DNA of 64,000 nucleotides from Gordoniibacillus kamchatkensis (GTDB lineage: Bacteria; Bacillota; Bacilli; Paenibacillales; NBRC-103111), in NCBI RefSeq assembly GCF_000829455.1, contig NZ_JXAK01000026.1:1-64000 (forward strand), written 5' to 3'. The notes below the pieces were generated by a model. The model did not search any database. It worked only from the letters and a program-made list of their open reading frames with translations, and had not been told where the DNA came from. Position 1 is the stretch's first letter. Each line of letters starts with the position of its first letter. A program made the translations under genes and the position numbers. Below, one piece after another: positions 62,062-64,000 of this stretch.

Positions 62062-64000
62062 AAGTCGCAAAATTATTTAGCATATGAAAATTCTTCTTAT
62101 TGCCAAGCATTCCCTGCTCTACAATGTCAAAGCAAGCTTCCGTCACTTCAAAGATTTCGTTAAGCGGAATCGGATAACCGCCACCTTTTTGAATTGCATC
62201 GAAAAATGTTTGAATTTCTCCTCGATGTCCCTTATCTTGTCGCCACAGTTTCTGCTTTTTGAAATTCGGCCACCCATAGCCTGTTAACATTTTGAAATTG
62301 TTCAACTCTAAAATTTTTCCAGCTGCGAATACGGTTAGCTTTTCTTTCGGGAAAGATTTGTGCCCATTTGCAAAATAATGTACGGTTCCAATAGAACCAT
62401 CCTCGAAGGTCAGGGTGAATGTCATTTTGTCATCCCTTATAGTATTGACCGGATTTTCGCCAATCGCCGCCGCTGTTACTTTTATAATAGGATAACCAAT
62501 CAAATATCGCAGCAAATCAACAAAATGGCAAGCCTCCCCTATTATTCGACCTCCGCCAACTAGAGGGTCTTGCGTCCAATGATCTTCAGAAATATGGCCA
62601 GCATTGACTGTCATGATCATCGTTTTCGGCTCGTTGATTGAAGTTAACAATTGTTTTATTTTCTGAGCATGTGGCGAAAATCTCCGGTTAAAACCAACCA
62701 TCAGAATCTGCCCATCACGAAATTGGATATTTTGTAAATGCTCCAGTTCTTCGCGGGTTAAACAGAGCGGTTTCTCGACGAATACATGTTTACCGGCCAA
62801 TATCGCTTCCCTCACATACTTAGCGTGCGTATTGTGCCTCGTTGTTATAAATACCGTATTAATTTCATGATCAGTAATAATTTCATTCGCATTGGTCGTT
62901 GATTGATGGAATCCGAATTTTTTCCCGACATGGACTCCGGTTACGCCGCCCGAGCTTGCTATGCTTTTCAAGCTGGCATTCGAACTTTGAATCGCTGGCA
63001 ATAATACTTGGCTGGTAAAATTCCCTGCCCCGATAAATCCAACAACGGCTTGTTGACTTTCGACGCTTCCTCGCCGGTTAGAGATGAGTGGGAGAAGTTG
63101 AACGGTTTGTCTTTTAACGATCATTTCATCTTTCTTGTCATGGTCATAATCCAAGACAATACCAAGTGCGGCTTTGCTATTACTTAACAATTTGTAAGCT
63201 TCATCGGCGTTTTCGATGGGGTAACGGTTCGTAATCAGCGGTGCAAACGTGATTCGTCTTTCCGCAAGCATATCTAAAATCGCTTCAAAGTTGCGCTGCT
63301 CGGTCCAGCGGACGAATCCGAACGGATAATCGTGTCCCTTCTCCTCATAGGATGAATCATACCGCCCCGGTCCATAGGAACACGATACTTGAAACGATAA
63401 TTCTTTCTTGTAAAAGTCGTCTCTCGAAAGTTCCAATCCGGTTACACCAACCAATACAATTCGTCCGCGTTTTCGGCACATTTGCGCCGCTTGATGCACC
63501 GGTTCGTTACTTTTGGTCGAAGCGGTAATTAAGACACCATCAACTCCCCGACCTTTGGAAAAGTGAAAAGCGGAAGCAATTGGATCTTCTCCATTGGAGA
63601 GATCAACCACTTCCGCACCAAACACTCGGGCTAATTTCAAACGCTCCTTATCGTAATCAATCCCAAGTACTCTGCACCCTTGAGCTACCAATAATTGAAC
63701 TGTAATCAATCCGATCAGGCCAAGACCCGTCACAACAAAAGCCTCACCAAGCGCCGGTTCCGCTAAACGCATTCCTTGCAGACCTATCGAAGCAATAACG
63801 GTAAACGCCGCTTCCTCATTACTAACCTCTTCCGGAACCTTAGCACAAAGGTTTTTGGGGACAATGACCACCTCCGCATGCGGACCGTTGGAAACGACTC
63901 GGTCTCCTACTGAGAACCCCTCTACTCCTTTCCCCACCTCGAGGATGATCCCTATGTTACTGTATCCGAGTGTCAAGGGTTGATCCAGTTTCGAACGAAC
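62060..64000 (-). CDS. Two-domain oxidoreductase: zinc-type alcohol dehydrogenase fused to Gfo/Idh/MocA, partial at 5' end
   Basis: Fusion enzyme typical of surface-polysaccharide clusters. The N-terminal part, cut by the window edge, is an MDR alcohol dehydrogenase (SNIGIILEVGKGVEGFSVGDRV, cofactor motif VTGLGLIGLITVQLL). After a linker near VKRQTVQLLP comes a Gfo/Idh/MocA domain (VGFIGAGNFTSQVLLPAI, HVFVEKPLCLT, GEACHFVDLLRYL). The two halves may act in sequence on a sugar nucleotide. The coding frame continues beyond position 64000. It heads the run of wecC, sugar transferase, heparinase, glycosyltransferase and epimerase, but has its own terminator before wecC. Confidence 0.92.
   Translation of the reverse strand, partial: VRSKLDQPLTLGYSNIGIILEVGKGVEGFSVGDRVVSNGPHAEVVIVPKNLCAKVPEEVSNEEAAFTVIASIGLQGMRLAEPALGEAFVVTGLGLIGLITVQLLVAQGCRVLGIDYDKERLKLARVFGAEVVDLSNGEDPIASAFHFSKGRGVDGVLITASTKSNEPVHQAAQMCRKRGRIVLVGVTGLELSRDDFYKKELSFQVSCSYGPGRYDSSYEEKGHDYPFGFVRWTEQRNFEAILDMLAERRITFAPLITNRYPIENADEAYKLLSNSKAALGIVLDYDHDKKDEMIVKRQTVQLLPLISNRRGSVESQQAVVGFIGAGNFTSQVLLPAIQSSNASLKSIASSGGVTGVHVGKKFGFHQSTTNANEIITDHEINTVFITTRHNTHAKYVREAILAGKHVFVEKPLCLTREELEHLQNIQFRDGQILMVGFNRRFSPHAQKIKQLLTSINEPKTMIMTVNAGHISEDHWTQDPLVGGGRIIGEACHFVDLLRYLIGYPIIKVTAAAIGENPVNTIRDDKMTFTLTFEDGSIGTVHYFANGHKSFPKEKLTVFAAGKILELNNFKMLTGYGWPNFKKQKLWRQDKGHRGEIQTFFDAIQKGGGYPIPLNEIFEVTEACFDIVEQGMLGNKKNFHMLNNFAT

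Overview
The window looks like a chromosomal segment of a GC-rich, endospore-forming Firmicute of the Paenibacillaceae (Paenibacillus or Cohnella type). The signs are several sugar ABC systems lacking their own ATPase, YesM/YesN-type sensors, a membrane-anchored AraC regulator beside LplB/YtcP-type permeases, SLH and WxL surface proteins, strong AGGAGG ribosome sites with frequent GTG/TTG starts, and a squalene-hopene/sporulenol cyclase. Most genes lie on the minus strand. This placement is inference; no rRNA, tRNA or ribosomal marker gene is present.

Regions: (1) 1-4.7 kb, a dipeptide/oligopeptide ABC importer (oppD-oppF-dppA-dppB, cut by the window edge). (2) 4.9-10.8 kb, proline catabolism: a CBS/PAS/AAA+ regulator, then proline dehydrogenase, P5C dehydrogenase and aspartate ammonia-lyase. 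(3) 10.9-25.7 kb, a glycan-utilisation locus: a YesM-type kinase, an anchored solute-binding protein and a response regulator with 4-nt overlaps, then a sugar ABC importer, a 1868-residue secreted GH92 alpha-mannosidase and a GH51 arabinofuranosidase. CcpA (cre)-like boxes precede three of these transcription units. (4) 26-31 kb, an LTA-synthase-family protein, glycerate kinase, an NADH-dehydrogenase-like flavoprotein with a DUF1641 partner, and a MITE-like element. (5) 31-39 kb, two paralogous small proteins, then a catabolic operon with an AraC membrane sensor, LplB/YtcP/LplA importer, amidohydrolase and Rieske protein. (6) 39-46 kb, single genes: GNAT, DHA2 efflux pump, MFS remnant, squalene cyclase, DUF488, alditol oxidase. 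(7) 46-48.5 kb, an AT-richer island of an XRE regulator and orphan small proteins. (8) 48.4-64 kb, a cell-surface polysaccharide locus: galE, two O-antigen-ligase-like proteins, a DUF916-WxL-SLH surface set, a NeuD-like acyltransferase, an epimerase, a GT4 glycosyltransferase, a heparinase II/III protein, a sugar-phosphate transferase, a UDP-ManNAc-type dehydrogenase and a two-domain oxidoreductase.

Reading frames are broken by single missing bases in at least eight otherwise well-conserved genes (near 28, 10015, 11820-11860, 22095, 33970, 43767, 57442 and 60345), several in homopolymers. This pattern looks more like uncorrected sequence indels than independent gene decay, so interrupted genes are reported as one locus. 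Two other truncations (an MFS remnant at 41.6 kb and a NeuD-like gene at 55.5 kb) look like real rearrangements.

The most unusual features are the kinase/binding-protein/regulator sensor operon, the tandem small paralogues at 31.2-31.8 kb, the transporter-amidohydrolase-Rieske operon, the WxL/DUF916/SLH set inside a polysaccharide locus, and a terminal-inverted-repeat element with a deleted second copy 8 kb away.
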